Source: Haliclona indistincta (Eukaryota; Porifera; Demospongiae; Haplosclerida; Chalinidae). From it: DNA of 64,000 nucleotides. Where the stretch lies: positions 13,762,040 through 13,826,039 of the forward strand of contig OZ024783.1 of assembly GCA_964017065.1 (NCBI GenBank), given 5' to 3'. Shown here piece by piece: positions 42,994 to 52,833 of this stretch. The translations under genes and the position numbers were made by a program. Within the stretch, counting starts at the first letter, position 1. Each line of letters opens with the position of its first letter. The notes beneath the pieces were generated by a model, which saw only the letters and a list, made by a program, of their open reading frames with translations, did not search any database and was not told the DNA's origin.

Positions 42994-43192
42994 GATTTGG
43001 CGATATTTTTATCCGTACAGAAATACAACGAGTAGTGCTGCTATTAATTTTGGCAGCGTCCTTGTTATCTTCATAGAACAATCGTGCTTTGAGTTATTTC
43101 AAGGATCAACAACTGTCCTTGCAACCAACCTTGTCATTATCACGAAGACAGCGGAGCAACTGAGTAGAAACAAGTGCTGTGTTATCATGTAG
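42994..43192 (+). CDS. Unrecognised ORF ending in a CaaX-like motif
   Basis: From the acceptor-like TCCGTACAG (about 43,019) a frame reads NTTSSAAINFGSVLVIF, then TNLVIITKTAEQL, and ends RNKCCVIM. The last four residues would fit a prenylation CaaX box. No upstream exon in a compatible phase was found, so the reading may be fortuitous. Confidence 0.2.
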
Positions 43193-43504
43193 CTCTCACT
43201 ACGATAGTATTGACTTACAGTAGTCTTACTTGTAACTGCAGCAATTTGTTCAGAAGCCAGTCATTCTAAGGTCTCTCTGCCATTGCGTGCCTTTATTATT
43301 ATACTGTTTAGCCCTAGTACAGGCATGTCTGAACAGTTTACGTGATCACTAGTACACGAGTGGGTAAAACACAATAATCAAACCATTCTTGCTTGTTCGC
43401 TGAAGAATATCGAGATAGCACAATACACAATAGCATTGGTTGTACAGTACAGCCTTGTGGTATTAACAGTAATGCTATACAACATTACGCTGCTTCGTGA
43501 TTTG

Positions 43505-43690
43505 TCATTGTCTCACTGTTTCTAGCTGTATCTGAACAGGATACGCCTGGTTACCCTTGCCCTGCTTGCCCCATTCATTTCTGGTTTTTCGTTGATGTTG
43601 CCACATTGTAAGGAGAGATTTAGTGTTCGTGGTTGTTTGTGAACTCGAAACACCACAGTTAGACTTCTTTAGGTGTCTTGTATGTCGTGC
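43505..43690 (-). CDS. Candidate terminal exon, unrecognised
   Basis: After a pyrimidine-rich acceptor (TCTTTCCTCTTGTGAG on the minus strand), about 60 codons are open: ARHTRHLKKSNCGVSSS through MWQHQRKTRNEWGKQ to QLETVRQ and a stop. Upstream on the same strand lies a good donor, GTGGTAAGTGTG (about 43,735). No domain is recognised. Confidence 0.3.
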   Translation of the reverse strand, partial: ARHTRHLKKSNCGVSSSQTTTNTKSLLTMWQHQRKTRNEWGKQGKGNQAYPVQIQLETVRQ

Positions 43691-43995
43691 TCTCACAAGA
43701 GGAAAGAGAACAGAACCAAGATCAACGAGGACCCACACTTACCACCTCAAGCAGGAAATAGTCCAGTGCTCCGATATTGAACAGATACATACATAGACTG
43801 AAATCATTTCAGATGTCATGTGTTACTGATTTAGTATTATCATCATAACAAGAGTGTATTAAATGTTCACGTTGCGTTCACATGATTCTTGTTACGATCA
43901 ACCAGTATTACTTCATTCTTGGTACAGCGTAGCAGGTACGAGCACCGCATTGATCTGCAACACATTGCTTCAAAGGAGTATCAAGCTTAAGATTA

Positions 43996-44090
43996 CACGA
44001 CAGTCACTCCAGGAGGAACAGCACCATCAGGGATCTCAATGAAGAACCCATAGCCAGGCCACTCTACGGGATACACCACGCCCACTCATG
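43996..44090 (-). pseudogene. ZU5-like fragment
   Basis: The minus strand reads GVVYPVEWPGYGFFIEIPD, then GAVPPGVTVV and TAA. This matches the opening of ZU5 domains (W.GYG...IP.GAVP.GV). Only about 30 codons remain. Part of the coding word (GTGGTGTATCCCGTA) is repeated near 44,228, flanking an inverted repeat of CAAGCAGAAATG. Confidence 0.4.
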
Positions 44091-46682
44091 AGCAAGCAGA
44101 AATGATTGCTTGAATAAACACTTGTAGCATCGCGCATGTTGGTCTGGCTGAACAATATGCAGTCAGAGCAAAGACTGCACTTTGTCTTTGTTTCAAGTAA
44201 CCATTTCTGCTTGCTCGTGAGTGAGCGTGGTGTATCCCGTAATCTTAAATCGAGATGTTTATTCTTAATGTACAATTCTCCGAGACTGTCATTGTTACAT
44301 AGTTCAATTTCACATGATTAAAGCTTCAATAATATTATTGTGTTTAAAATAACAACAGCAAGCAAACAGTACTGTAATTGATTGACAGTCTGTACAATTC
44401 GTCCACAGACATTCTCGTTCTCTCTTCTTGACTGTTGTGTTGTGCTTTATCTTATCGGAAATCACTTTCAAGTAGAAAAGACGACCAAAATGCTCTTTGG
44501 AACGTACGAACACAGGAATTCAACAGTAGTTGTGTTCATGTTCAGGTTTTAATGCATCCATCTTCAACTCGATACAACCTATGTATTTTCAACACACACA
44601 TATGTAACCAAGAGAATGAACAGAGACTTACTTAGTTAGCAGCAACAGCACATTTTAAAGCATCCCCTTTACCTCCTCTTCCCCTAACGTCGATAGTCTT
44701 GTAACATCCCCTTCACCTCCTCATCCCCATTCTTGAAGCATATTCGCATAAGCATTCTCGTCTCCATTGCAGAATTAGTTCCAAATGTGCTTGTATCATC
44801 TTCAAGCGTCAACAAGTGTCACCGCTACGGTTGGGTACTGGTTCAAAATCTTCATTATGATCATCATCGATATGTGTTCAGAGACATCTGTTAGGGGCAT
44901 GATGTAACACAATGCTGACAATGCTGACTTACTTATTATAGATGGTTAGTGTTAGTGGATTTTATAACTTTATAACTGTGAGTGACTCGATGTAAGCAAC
45001 CAACACATAGACCAGTTTACAGTATCTTACTTTATTAATATTGTCATTATTAAATGCATTGTACTTTTTCCTGTACGTTGTTCCGTGACGCCATAAGCAT
45101 CCTCTACACCTCTTATCACTGCACATACAGGCTGCAAACCATCAATAAAACATCACTGAAGAGAAACAAATAGTGGTCTGTATTCTACATTGTATTGACA
45201 GCTTACACGATTGGTTTCACTGATAATTTACCTGATGGAGGACCTTTTCTTAATGGGAGACCGAAGATCGAAGTAGATTCTTATTTTCAAAATGTTATGG
45301 TGTTTTTAATTATGTCTGTAATAAACGTAATCAATGTTCAAATTTGCTGCAAGCAACACTGGAAGGATGTAAACAAGCGATGACACTTTTGAAGAGTAGT
45401 AGTAGCTTGTGACTTACTTAGTGTTATTTTAATTTGTTTGAAAGTGTTACAGCATCCCCTGCACCTCCTTATCTTCCCCATTAGTCAGACATCCTCTACA
45501 TCTTGTTCAGATCAGCAGCAGCTGTAGATTGTGTTAATAGAGTCAAGTGTACAATGCTAACTAGAATCACACCGTAGTACCAGATAGCATGGTCGAGCTA
45601 CGCTTTTGTTGGTGACTTACCATCTGAACTGCTGTCCGCCGGTGTCAGCTTAACCAAAGGACTTGATTGACCAGTTCAAGAAAGGTCAAAATTTTCCTTT
45701 GAGTTTCTTGTCAGACAAACTGTAGCATCTGTATATAAGTACAATTATTCTATATTCTTTTCAGTTTACTTACCAACTAACATGTACTTTAAAAGCAGCC
45801 ATCACAGACCATCTCCTGTCCTTCTGTCCAAGATGTTCTTTTCAATGATCTCGAATTAGAAAGCAGCCTGTACAATTGAAGACTTGTGTACAAGGTCTGA
45901 ATAATAGCTTACCTTGTGTCTTGAGTTTTATTTTCATTCTAAATTAACTAGATTTCCAAGTGACAATTTAGCAGTACCCTTTTGACAGAATATGACCAGA
46001 CACGTAGTAGTCTGTGCTATACCATATCAGAGACTCACAGTGTTCTTGATGATTTTAGCATCCCCTTCACCTCCTCTTCCCCTAACATCAATAGTCTTGT
46101 CACCTCACCAGTTGGGTACTGTGTGTGAAGAGAAACAAAGGATTGTGTGTTCTACTGTACGCTATATAGTGGTGACTTACACACATCCTCTACACCTCCA
46201 TATTATCACTGCACATACAGCCTGTGAACCATCAATAAAAACATCACTGAAGAGAAACAAATAGTGGTGTGTATTCTAAATTGTATTGACAGCTTACATG
46301 ATTGGTTTCACAGATAATTTACCTGATGGAGGAATGGTCCTGTCAGATACAGTCCATGTACGTAGTAGAGTCACTTAGCATCAAAATACAGCGTCGCATC
46401 ACTCTGGTGTTATCTCTTTGATTCTGTTCTTTTGCAAGTCCTTCACGTTCTTCATTGGTGCTCCTGGTTACAGTTAAAGAAAGTTGGTTCTTAAACATGT
46501 CATCGTTATGAGCACATTGTTGTTCTCTGAGACTTACTTAGTTAGCAGCAACAGCACATGTTAGAGCATCCCCTTCACCTCCTCATCCCCTAACATCAAT
46601 AGTCCCCTTCACCTCCTCTTCCCCTAACATCAATAGTCCCCTTCACCTCCTCTTCCCCATTCCATTCTTAGTGTCACTGCCA

Positions 46683-46812
46683 CAGTTGGGTACTGGTTCA
46701 AATCTTTATATGTGGCTACGTCATTGGAGATGTTGTAATACTATCGAGCAACAAAGAGCACCGTGATGCAGTAGAATCATCACTTCAACGTCTTGTATTC
46801 ATCACACACTGA
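46683..46812 (+). pseudogene. Inverted homologue of the terminal exon of the 48-kb gene
   Basis: The plus strand reads QLGTGS, then after a small indel GYVIGDVVILSSNKEHRDAV and a stop (46,810-46,812). This matches LGDVDILLSNKERHDVV of the gene at 48,141-48,694, which lies on the opposite strand. The orientation shows that a terminal exon was inverted or copied in inverse. Confidence 0.6.
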
Positions 46813-46863
46813 AGAAGAACGATAGTGTTATTGACTGTACACTGTAGACTGGTGGGGGCTTAC

Positions 46864-47228
46864 ATGATTGGTTGCACAGTTGCAAACATATGCCCTTGCC
46901 CGGTAGGGAATGCCTCTGAATGCTTTACATGATTGAATACACATTGTAGAGTCACAAATAGCATCTAGGAATATATAGGAAAAGGGCATTGTTGTGTAGC
47001 TATGGTAACTTACAATTTTACATCGTGATTCTGTCTGTGCTCTTGTTCAGCGAATTTTACATCGTGATTCTGTCTGTGCTCTTGTTCAGCGAATTTTACA
47101 TCGTGATTCTGTCTGTGCTCTTGTTCAGCGAATTTTACATCGTGATTCTGTCTGTGCTCTCTGTCAGGTTCAGAAGCGTTCTCTCCATCAGTCACAGGTC
47201 AACAACTGTGTGTAACAGAAAGAGGGAT
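46864..47228 (-). pseudogene. Paralogue of the 48-kb gene with 39-bp coding repeats
   Basis: Two exons match the 48-kb gene. Exon 2-like is 47,014-47,228 and exon 3-like 46,864-46,922; the latter is 59 bp, the same length as its counterpart, and encodes IQRHSLPGKGICLQLCNQ. Exon 2-like begins with an indel and stop relative to the intact gene. It then regains frame and carries a 13-residue unit, EHRQNHDVKFAEQ, three times plus a last partial copy (47,014-47,164). The expected last exon on this strand is missing; its homologue lies inverted at 46,683-46,812. Confidence 0.55.
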
Positions 47229-48140
47229 CTTCAATGTAACAAAAGATGAACAAAGCAGCACTCACTTGTTCAGTATGTCATCCCCTTCACCTCCTCAACC
47301 CCTAACATCAATAGCCTTGTGACACCAATCGCAAATGGTAGAATGGTTTCTCTGATCCTCATTTTTGTTAAAGCATCCCCTCACACCTCCACATTATCCA
47401 TCGATAAAACATCAGCATCACACGCTACATGGAGAGATTTGAGTTAGTTCAGCTATCGAGAGCTAATTCACCGATACTTGAACATGCTTGAAGAGAAGGA
47501 ATGGATTGTGTACATACCTGTATGCTGTAGCAGCGAATGAGCAACAATCCAATGCTCTTTGGAACGTACAAACACAGGAGACCAACAGTATGTATTAAAG
47601 CATCCCTCTTCAACTCGATACAACCTTTGTCAACACACACATATGTAGCCAAGAGAGTGAACAGAGACTTACTTAGTTAGCAGCAACAGTACATGTTAAA
47701 GCATCCCCTTCACCTCCTCTTCCCCTAACATCAACATCCCCTTCACCACCTCATCCCCTAACATCAACATCCCCTTCACCACCTCATCCCCTAACATCAA
47801 CATCCCCTTCACCACCTCATCCCCTAACAGCAATAGTCTTGTGACACCTCCTCTTCCCCATTCTTAGTGTCACAGCTACAGTTGGGTACTGGTTCATGAT
47901 CAACCAATAGCAGCATTGTCTCTGACTGGAGAGATGGTGGTTACTTCCATTGCTCGATCATGGTTATTTGGCTACTGAGGATGCCAGAGCATCACCTTCA
48001 TGAATGAATACACATTGTAGAGTCACACATAGCATATTGAACAGAGACTTACTTAGTTTGCAGCAACAGCGAATGCCTTGTGACATCCCCTTCACCTCCT
48101 CTTCCCCTAACAGCAATAGTCCCCTTCACCTCCTCTTCCC

Positions 48141-48694
48141 TTAAACAGCACTTGTCTTGTTACTTGATCCACTTCCACTTTTGAGCAGTTTTTTCACCAC
48201 ATCATGGCGCTCTTTGTTGCTCAATAGAATGTCTACGTCTCCCAACACAACCGCATATGAAGATTTTGAACCAGTACCCAACTGGTGCGGTGAAAAGACA
48301 ATTGCTGTTTAAGGGAAGATGAAAAACAATAGTGTTATTGACTGCACACTGTAGACTGGTGGTGGCTTACATGATTGGTTGCACAGTTTCAAACATATGC
48401 CTTTGCTTGGTAGGGAATGCCTCTGAATGCTTTACATGATTGAATACACATTGTAGAGTCACAAATAGCATCCAGAGGTATATACGGAAAAGGGAATAGA
48501 AGCATTGTTGTGTAGCTATGGTAACTTACAATTTTACATCGTGATTCTGTCTGTGCACTGCTGTTTGTTCGTCGAATCTGTCAGGTTTAGAAGCATTCTC
48601 TCCGCCAGTCAGCAGCAGTGTGTAGCAGAAGAGAGATCTTCAATGTAAAGCAAAATGAACATAGCAGCACTCACTTGTTCAGTAGAGCAGTCAT
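48141..48694 (-). CDS. Four-exon gene of unknown function, 116 residues
   Basis: Exons (high to low): 48,694-48,675, 48,637-48,530, 48,429-48,371 and 48,304-48,141. Introns of 37, 100 and 66 bp are all GT-AG, and phases match at every junction. The protein starts MTALLNK with a short hydrophobic stretch (LFCYTLLLTGG). It then reads HRQNHDVKFIQRHSLPSKG, a Cys pair (CLKLC), and ends with VVLGDVDILLSNKERHDVV, a KKLLKSGSGSS linker and NKTSAV. Conservation of frame in two paralogous fragments (46.7-47.2 kb) supports coding. A TATA box and CRE lie upstream. I recognise no family; the weak hydrophobic N-terminus could be a signal peptide but is not convincing. Confidence 0.6.
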
Positions 48695-48778
48695 CGTCAA
48701 ATGCACAGTAGTATCTGCATCGCAATACTGGCAGCACTTGTTCAGACACGTACTGTTTGGTCCGGAGTGTGCTTTGAA

Positions 48779-48808
48779 CTTTATATAGTCACAGTGACGG
48801 TGACGTCA
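48779..48808 (-). promoter_or_regulatory. TATA box and CRE upstream of the 48-kb gene
   Basis: On the minus strand CTATATAAAG (48,788-48,779) lies 85 bp before the ATG. A perfect palindromic TGACGTCA (48,801-48,808) sits 13 bp further upstream. Confidence 0.6.
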
Positions 48809-49119
48809 TGTCTAGGCAAGGTTGCGTGTTTTTCTGTAACACATTGTTGATACTAGCATTGTGAGGAGGTCGCTAATACATGATGGTGTAAATTATAGTA
48901 ATATTCATAATTGAACTATTGTCACCTGTTTATATAACCATTACAGCATTGCTACTAATACATAAGCTCACTACAATCTATTGCCAGTAATATCATGGTA
49001 ATATATACAAGGGATCTTGTTTGTCACAAGAGCTGTCTCGTAGAGTGCAACAGTTAGATAGTTTTGTTGTCAGGCATGTGGTGCAGTGTGTTTATTCAAT
49101 TCTTCAGTAATTCTTGCTA

Positions 49120-49635
49120 CAGTAGACCCTCACTAATCTGAACAGCCTTGTACCAGTAGCTACAGTAGACCCTCACTAATCTGAACAGCCTTGTACCAGT
49201 AGCTACAGTTGACCCTCACTAATCTGAACAGCCTTGTACCAGTAGCTACAGTAGACCCTCACTAATCTGAACAGCCTTGTACCAGTAGCTACAGTAGACC
49301 CTCACTAATCTGAACAGCCTTGTACCAGTAGCTACAGTAGACCCTCGCTAATCTGAACAGCCTTGTACCAGTAGCTACAGTAGACCCTCACTAATCTGAA
49401 CAGCCTTGTACCAGTAGCTACAGTAGACCCTCACTAATCTGAACAGCCTTGTACCAGTAGCTACAGTAGACCCTCACTAATCTGAACAGCCTTGTACCAG
49501 TAGCTACAGTAGACCCTCACTAATCTGAACAGCCTTGTACCAGTAGCTACAGTAGACCCTCACTAATCTGAACAGCCTTGTACCAGTAGCTACAGTAGAC
49601 CCTCACTAATCTGAACAGCTTTGTACCAGTAGCTA
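49120..49635 (+). repeat. 43-bp tandem array, exactly 12 copies
   Basis: The unit runs from CAGTAGACCCTCACTAATC to CCAGTAGCTA, with only isolated substitutions. A 13th partial unit begins at 49,636 and passes into the rest of the MITE. There are no unique spacers, so this is not CRISPR. Confidence 0.95.
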
Positions 49636-49741
49636 CAGTAGACCTTCACTGATCTGAACACTTGATACTGCACCAACAGTAGATGTTTGGATTAGTGAAT
49701 TAGTTCGAACTAGTGAGATTTGGATTATTGAGTGTCTACTG
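49120..49741. mobile_element. Pogo-like MITE with an internally expanded terminus
   Basis: TA flanks both ends. The left end CAGTAGACCCTCACTAATC is mirrored at the right by GGATTATTGAGTGTCTACTG. The left terminal 43 bp are repeated in tandem before the remaining interior and right end. Confidence 0.8.
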
Positions 49742-50399
49742 TACCCAGTCTGATGGCTGGTGCACATCTTGTCATAACACTTCACATGTTGTTGACAGTG
49801 TTGTGGAGCTGTGAAGATATGTCACGTACACTCTGACACTCACTGCTTCAAAGGAGTATCAAATACCAGAGCTTAAACCTTACTTGTCGCACGTTTATTG
49901 TTGATAATCTTCTCACCAGTTCTCAGCATGTTGACAGGAACTGTGTGACATTCTCAGAGAGTGTCATTGTTGCACCATGTGTTGGGTACTGGATTTCACA
50001 CTTGAGGTGTCATGTGTACTAAACTAGACGATTGTTAAAGCAATGTGGGGCGAGCCTGAGCGAGTGTATATTTGAAATTTTTGTGTTCTGTTTTTTCTTT
50101 TTTGGATCACATTTGTATTAGCTTTGCTATTTTGTGGTTCCTTTGCTTTTGCAAAAAATATTATAGAAAAAAAAAAAAAAAAATTTGAAATAAAATTATG
50201 CTGCCAGCCCTTCTTGGCTATGTAATGTATCAGCTAATCATTAGTATAATTTTTAATTAAACGAATTAGCCCACGAGGAGTATGCAGTCATGCTATAGTA
50301 TAGATCTAGTTTCTAGTGTCTTTATGATTATCATGGTGAATAATAATTTTACGTATTATGATTTATCATAACGCACTATTCACAAGATTAAGGTACTAC

Positions 50400-50990
50400 A
50401 GCTTGTTATTTATTGTACACTCCTGTGAATGAAAATTTCTTTGATTGTATATCCATTCGTATTCGTTCACGTTCTTCTTCTTCAATTCTGACTCTGTGTT
50501 TGATGTCCATCTCAATTTCTCTATTTCTCCTTTCAGCGCTTTCTCTCTTTTTTTCATCATTTCTCCTTTTTCGTTCCTCTTGTTCAAAAATAATAAACAT
50601 CCTTTTTCAATCTCCTGATTTCTTCTTCATTTTGTTTTAATGTCTCCTTCATCCTTCTATCTCTGTCTTGATAGAAATGAAGATTGCTCCTGAGATCACT
50701 ACATTCCCTGTCTTGCTTTTCTAAGGTAGTTTTCAACCGTTTAATATATTGATTTGCCTCAACTAAATTTTGGTTGACTTCGAGCAGCCTCTTCTTTGCA
50801 TTCATTCCATGATCTCTTTCCTTTCTAGCCATGTTTTTAAGTTTTTCTTCCTTTTGTTCCAAGTCCTTTTTTAGTCTTTCAACTTCAGATGGCCAGTCTC
50901 TGGCATCTTCAAAGATTTCTTCATCCTCTTCTTTCTTGGATTTTATTGAATCTATTTCCTTTTGTTGTTGCTCCAGCTTCTTTCTAAGTC
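50400..50990 (-). CDS. Coiled-coil coding segment downstream of the Helitron-like exon
   Basis: The minus strand is open for a long heptad-type sequence: LRKKLEQQQKEIDSIKSK, DWPSEVERLKKDLEQKEEKL, LEVNQNLVEANQYIKRLKTT, KETLKQNEEEIRRLKKD. It shifts frame near 50,590 and continues EQEERKRRNDEKKRES to 50,406. It overlaps the end of the Helitron-like exon in another frame (around 50,955-50,990), so a splice or a fusion joins the two. It resembles coiled-coil tails of host proteins and may be captured sequence (inference). Confidence 0.45.
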
Positions 50991-52315
50991 AGCAACAAAG
51001 TCAGCAGCACCAGTAGGAAAGAGAGTAGGAAAAGCGCAAGACATGTAGCCCTCAGTAGTGAACTCATTAATGGGTGAACCACTTGATGACGGCCAAGAGA
51101 GAATTGCTGGTTCATGCTGTTGCTGCTGTACAGACTGTCTGATAGTTTGTTGTTCAGTACGACCAGTAGTAGGCATTGGAATGAAAGTACTGGCAAGAGG
51201 GGTATCTTGTGGTGCTATGTCTTGCTGTGCTGATGGCTCCAATTCATCTGACTGTACTGACATTGTAACAAGCCCAGAAAGATGTCCATCAATAGGAAGA
51301 AGAGCTAACACATCGTGATCAATAGTCACATTACGATAGTAGGTGTTATTTATAGTCAACCACTCTAGAGCATGTAGTACAACTGATCTTCTTACACGAA
51401 AATCGCGGTGATGTCCCACTGCACCTTCCTTACGAATGACAACAACATCAAGATCAGCAGGTGTACGAGGCAGCTTGTCTGCAAGAGAGGCAACGTCTTG
51501 AGGTAGGTTGATGATATGCCCACTGTAGCCATATTGACCATGAGGTAGCCGATAAAGTGTCATAATTGGTAGAACTGCCGAAATAAGCATTTCTTCTACT
51601 GGAGTTAAACCCTGCAATAACAGTGAGAAGGAATCATAATTAATTTAAAAAATGTAACTACAGTAATTACCTGTAGTTGTGGAGGTACTTCTCCAGGGTT
51701 CATGTTGTTGGCATCAGAGTACAACTTTGGTGTAGAATCATCACGGCGACATCTGGTGCATTCATCAGGAGATACAGTCAATCCAGGGAAACTTTCTAGG
51801 CATGTCAGGCATAAAGGCTCCTCTATTTCGATTAAAGACTGATGAAATTTTAGCACTTTTGCTCTGATGGCAGGCTGGTCAAGAAGAGAAACTTGTGAAC
51901 GATCTTCTTGTCTTTCCCGACTCTCTCGCAAGCGTTGCAGTCTACCGTTTCTCAGCGACAAATCCTCAGCAGCACGGCGTTCATGTTCTTGATCTCTCAT
52001 CAGCTGTAGCCTGTCTTCTCTCTGTTCATCACTCTCAGCAGCACGTCGTGTACGTTGTTGATCTCTCATCAGCTGTAGCTTGTCTTCTCTTTGCTCACTT
52101 GTCTCATCAGCACATCGCTCTTGCTGTTGGCGTCGCAGCTGTTGTAGAGCTTCTTCTCTTTGCTGAGCAGTACGCTCTGCACGCCGCGCCTTATCACGAA
52201 CTCTACGCTTGCTCAATCGCAGCTCCTTTTCCTCAGCGGTTTCAGCAGCTCGGCGAGCTCTTTCGCGTATTCTCCTTTTCAATAGTTGCTCCTCCTTCTT
52301 GGAGGCCGGATCCAT
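50955..52315 (-). CDS. Truncated Helitron-type protein (DUF6570-like), two exons
   Basis: Exon 1 is 52,315-51,671 and exon 2 51,611-50,955, with a 59-bp GT-AG intron in phase 0. The N-terminus is a long Arg-rich repeat region built on RARRAAE and REDRLQLMRDQ units. Then come CLTCLESFPGL with a CRRD cysteine pair, NNMNPGEVPPQL across the intron, and EEMLISAVLPIMTLYRLPHG, YGYSGHIINLPQDV, LPRTPADLDVVVIRK and FRVRRSVVLHALEWL. The order matches the N-terminal region of Helitron helicase proteins. It stops after FPTLFPTGAADF, just where the Rep-type nuclease region would begin, and is followed by coiled coil instead. About 435 residues in total; the catalytic modules are missing. Confidence 0.75.
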
Positions 52316-52511
52316 AATGACTGTTGTACAGATTATACAAGTAGTCAGTCAGAGTATTAGTAACTTTAAACACACGTGGTAAATTTAAAGTGTTCGATAA
52401 AATAGAACGTGATGGCATTTACGGAATGACGTACGTATATATACATACATACATAGATAGATCGCGGGGGAGCCTTTTCGACCAGTGTGGGGCTCGCTCA
52501 GGCTCGCCCCA

Positions 52512-52833
52512 ATGAGCACTTTATTTAAATGTCTTTACCACCAATGTTTGAAACTACATGTATTGTGTAAAGTTTTTGTTGAAAACAGACAACTTTGCTA
52601 TTCGTAACTTCATCACTTCTTTATTGTACTATTGAAATTGTTTGTTATACACAATGCTTTTCTTTCTTGCACAAAGTCACCATACTCACGGTGATTTCTC
52701 ACGGATCAGGCGGTCTTTTAGAGCAAATAGGTTCATGTACATAGCGCAGTAGTGTAACATTGTAACAAGAACATACTATTGTAGCAGCTACACTAAACAA
52801 TCAATATTGACAGTAATGATTCTAGTTACATAT
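52512..52833. other. Intergenic spacer between element and gene array
   Basis: AT-rich, with no feature seen. It is not homologous to the downstream flanks of the other array copies. Confidence 0.4.

Larger units (their letters stand above)
44480..48130. repeat. Locally duplicated exon/intron locus
   Basis: Several blocks recur in varied order and orientation: CATCCCCTTCACCTCCTC words; ACTTACTTAGTTAGCAGC, a donor on the minus strand (44,630; 46,530; 47,667; 48,048); GCTCTTTGGAACGTAC blocks (44,491; 47,555); AACATCACTGAAGAGAAAC (45,145; 46,245); and GTTGGGTACTGG blocks (44,834; 46,110; 46,685; 47,884). More than ten GTAAGT-type donors lie on the minus strand. It appears to be tandem duplication and inversion of a small multi-exon gene now partly decayed. 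Intact coding is supported only for the members listed separately. Confidence 0.6.
50046..52511 (-). mobile_element. TIR-bounded element with Helitron-type N-terminal gene and coiled coil
   Basis: The perfect 19-bp inverted repeat TGGGGCGAGCCTGAGCGAG lies at 50,046-50,064 and 52,493-52,511. ATG flanks both ends, a possible 3-bp target duplication. The 2,466-bp interior carries the two-exon gene described separately. I see no HUH nuclease, helicase or DDE transposase, so mobility would need a helper. The superfamily is uncertain, because the ends are unlike a Helitron while the ORF is Helitron-like. Confidence 0.75.

Noticed and set aside
49120..49635. CRISPR-like direct repeat array
   Set aside because: Contiguous 43-bp tandem repeats without unique spacers, in an animal genome.
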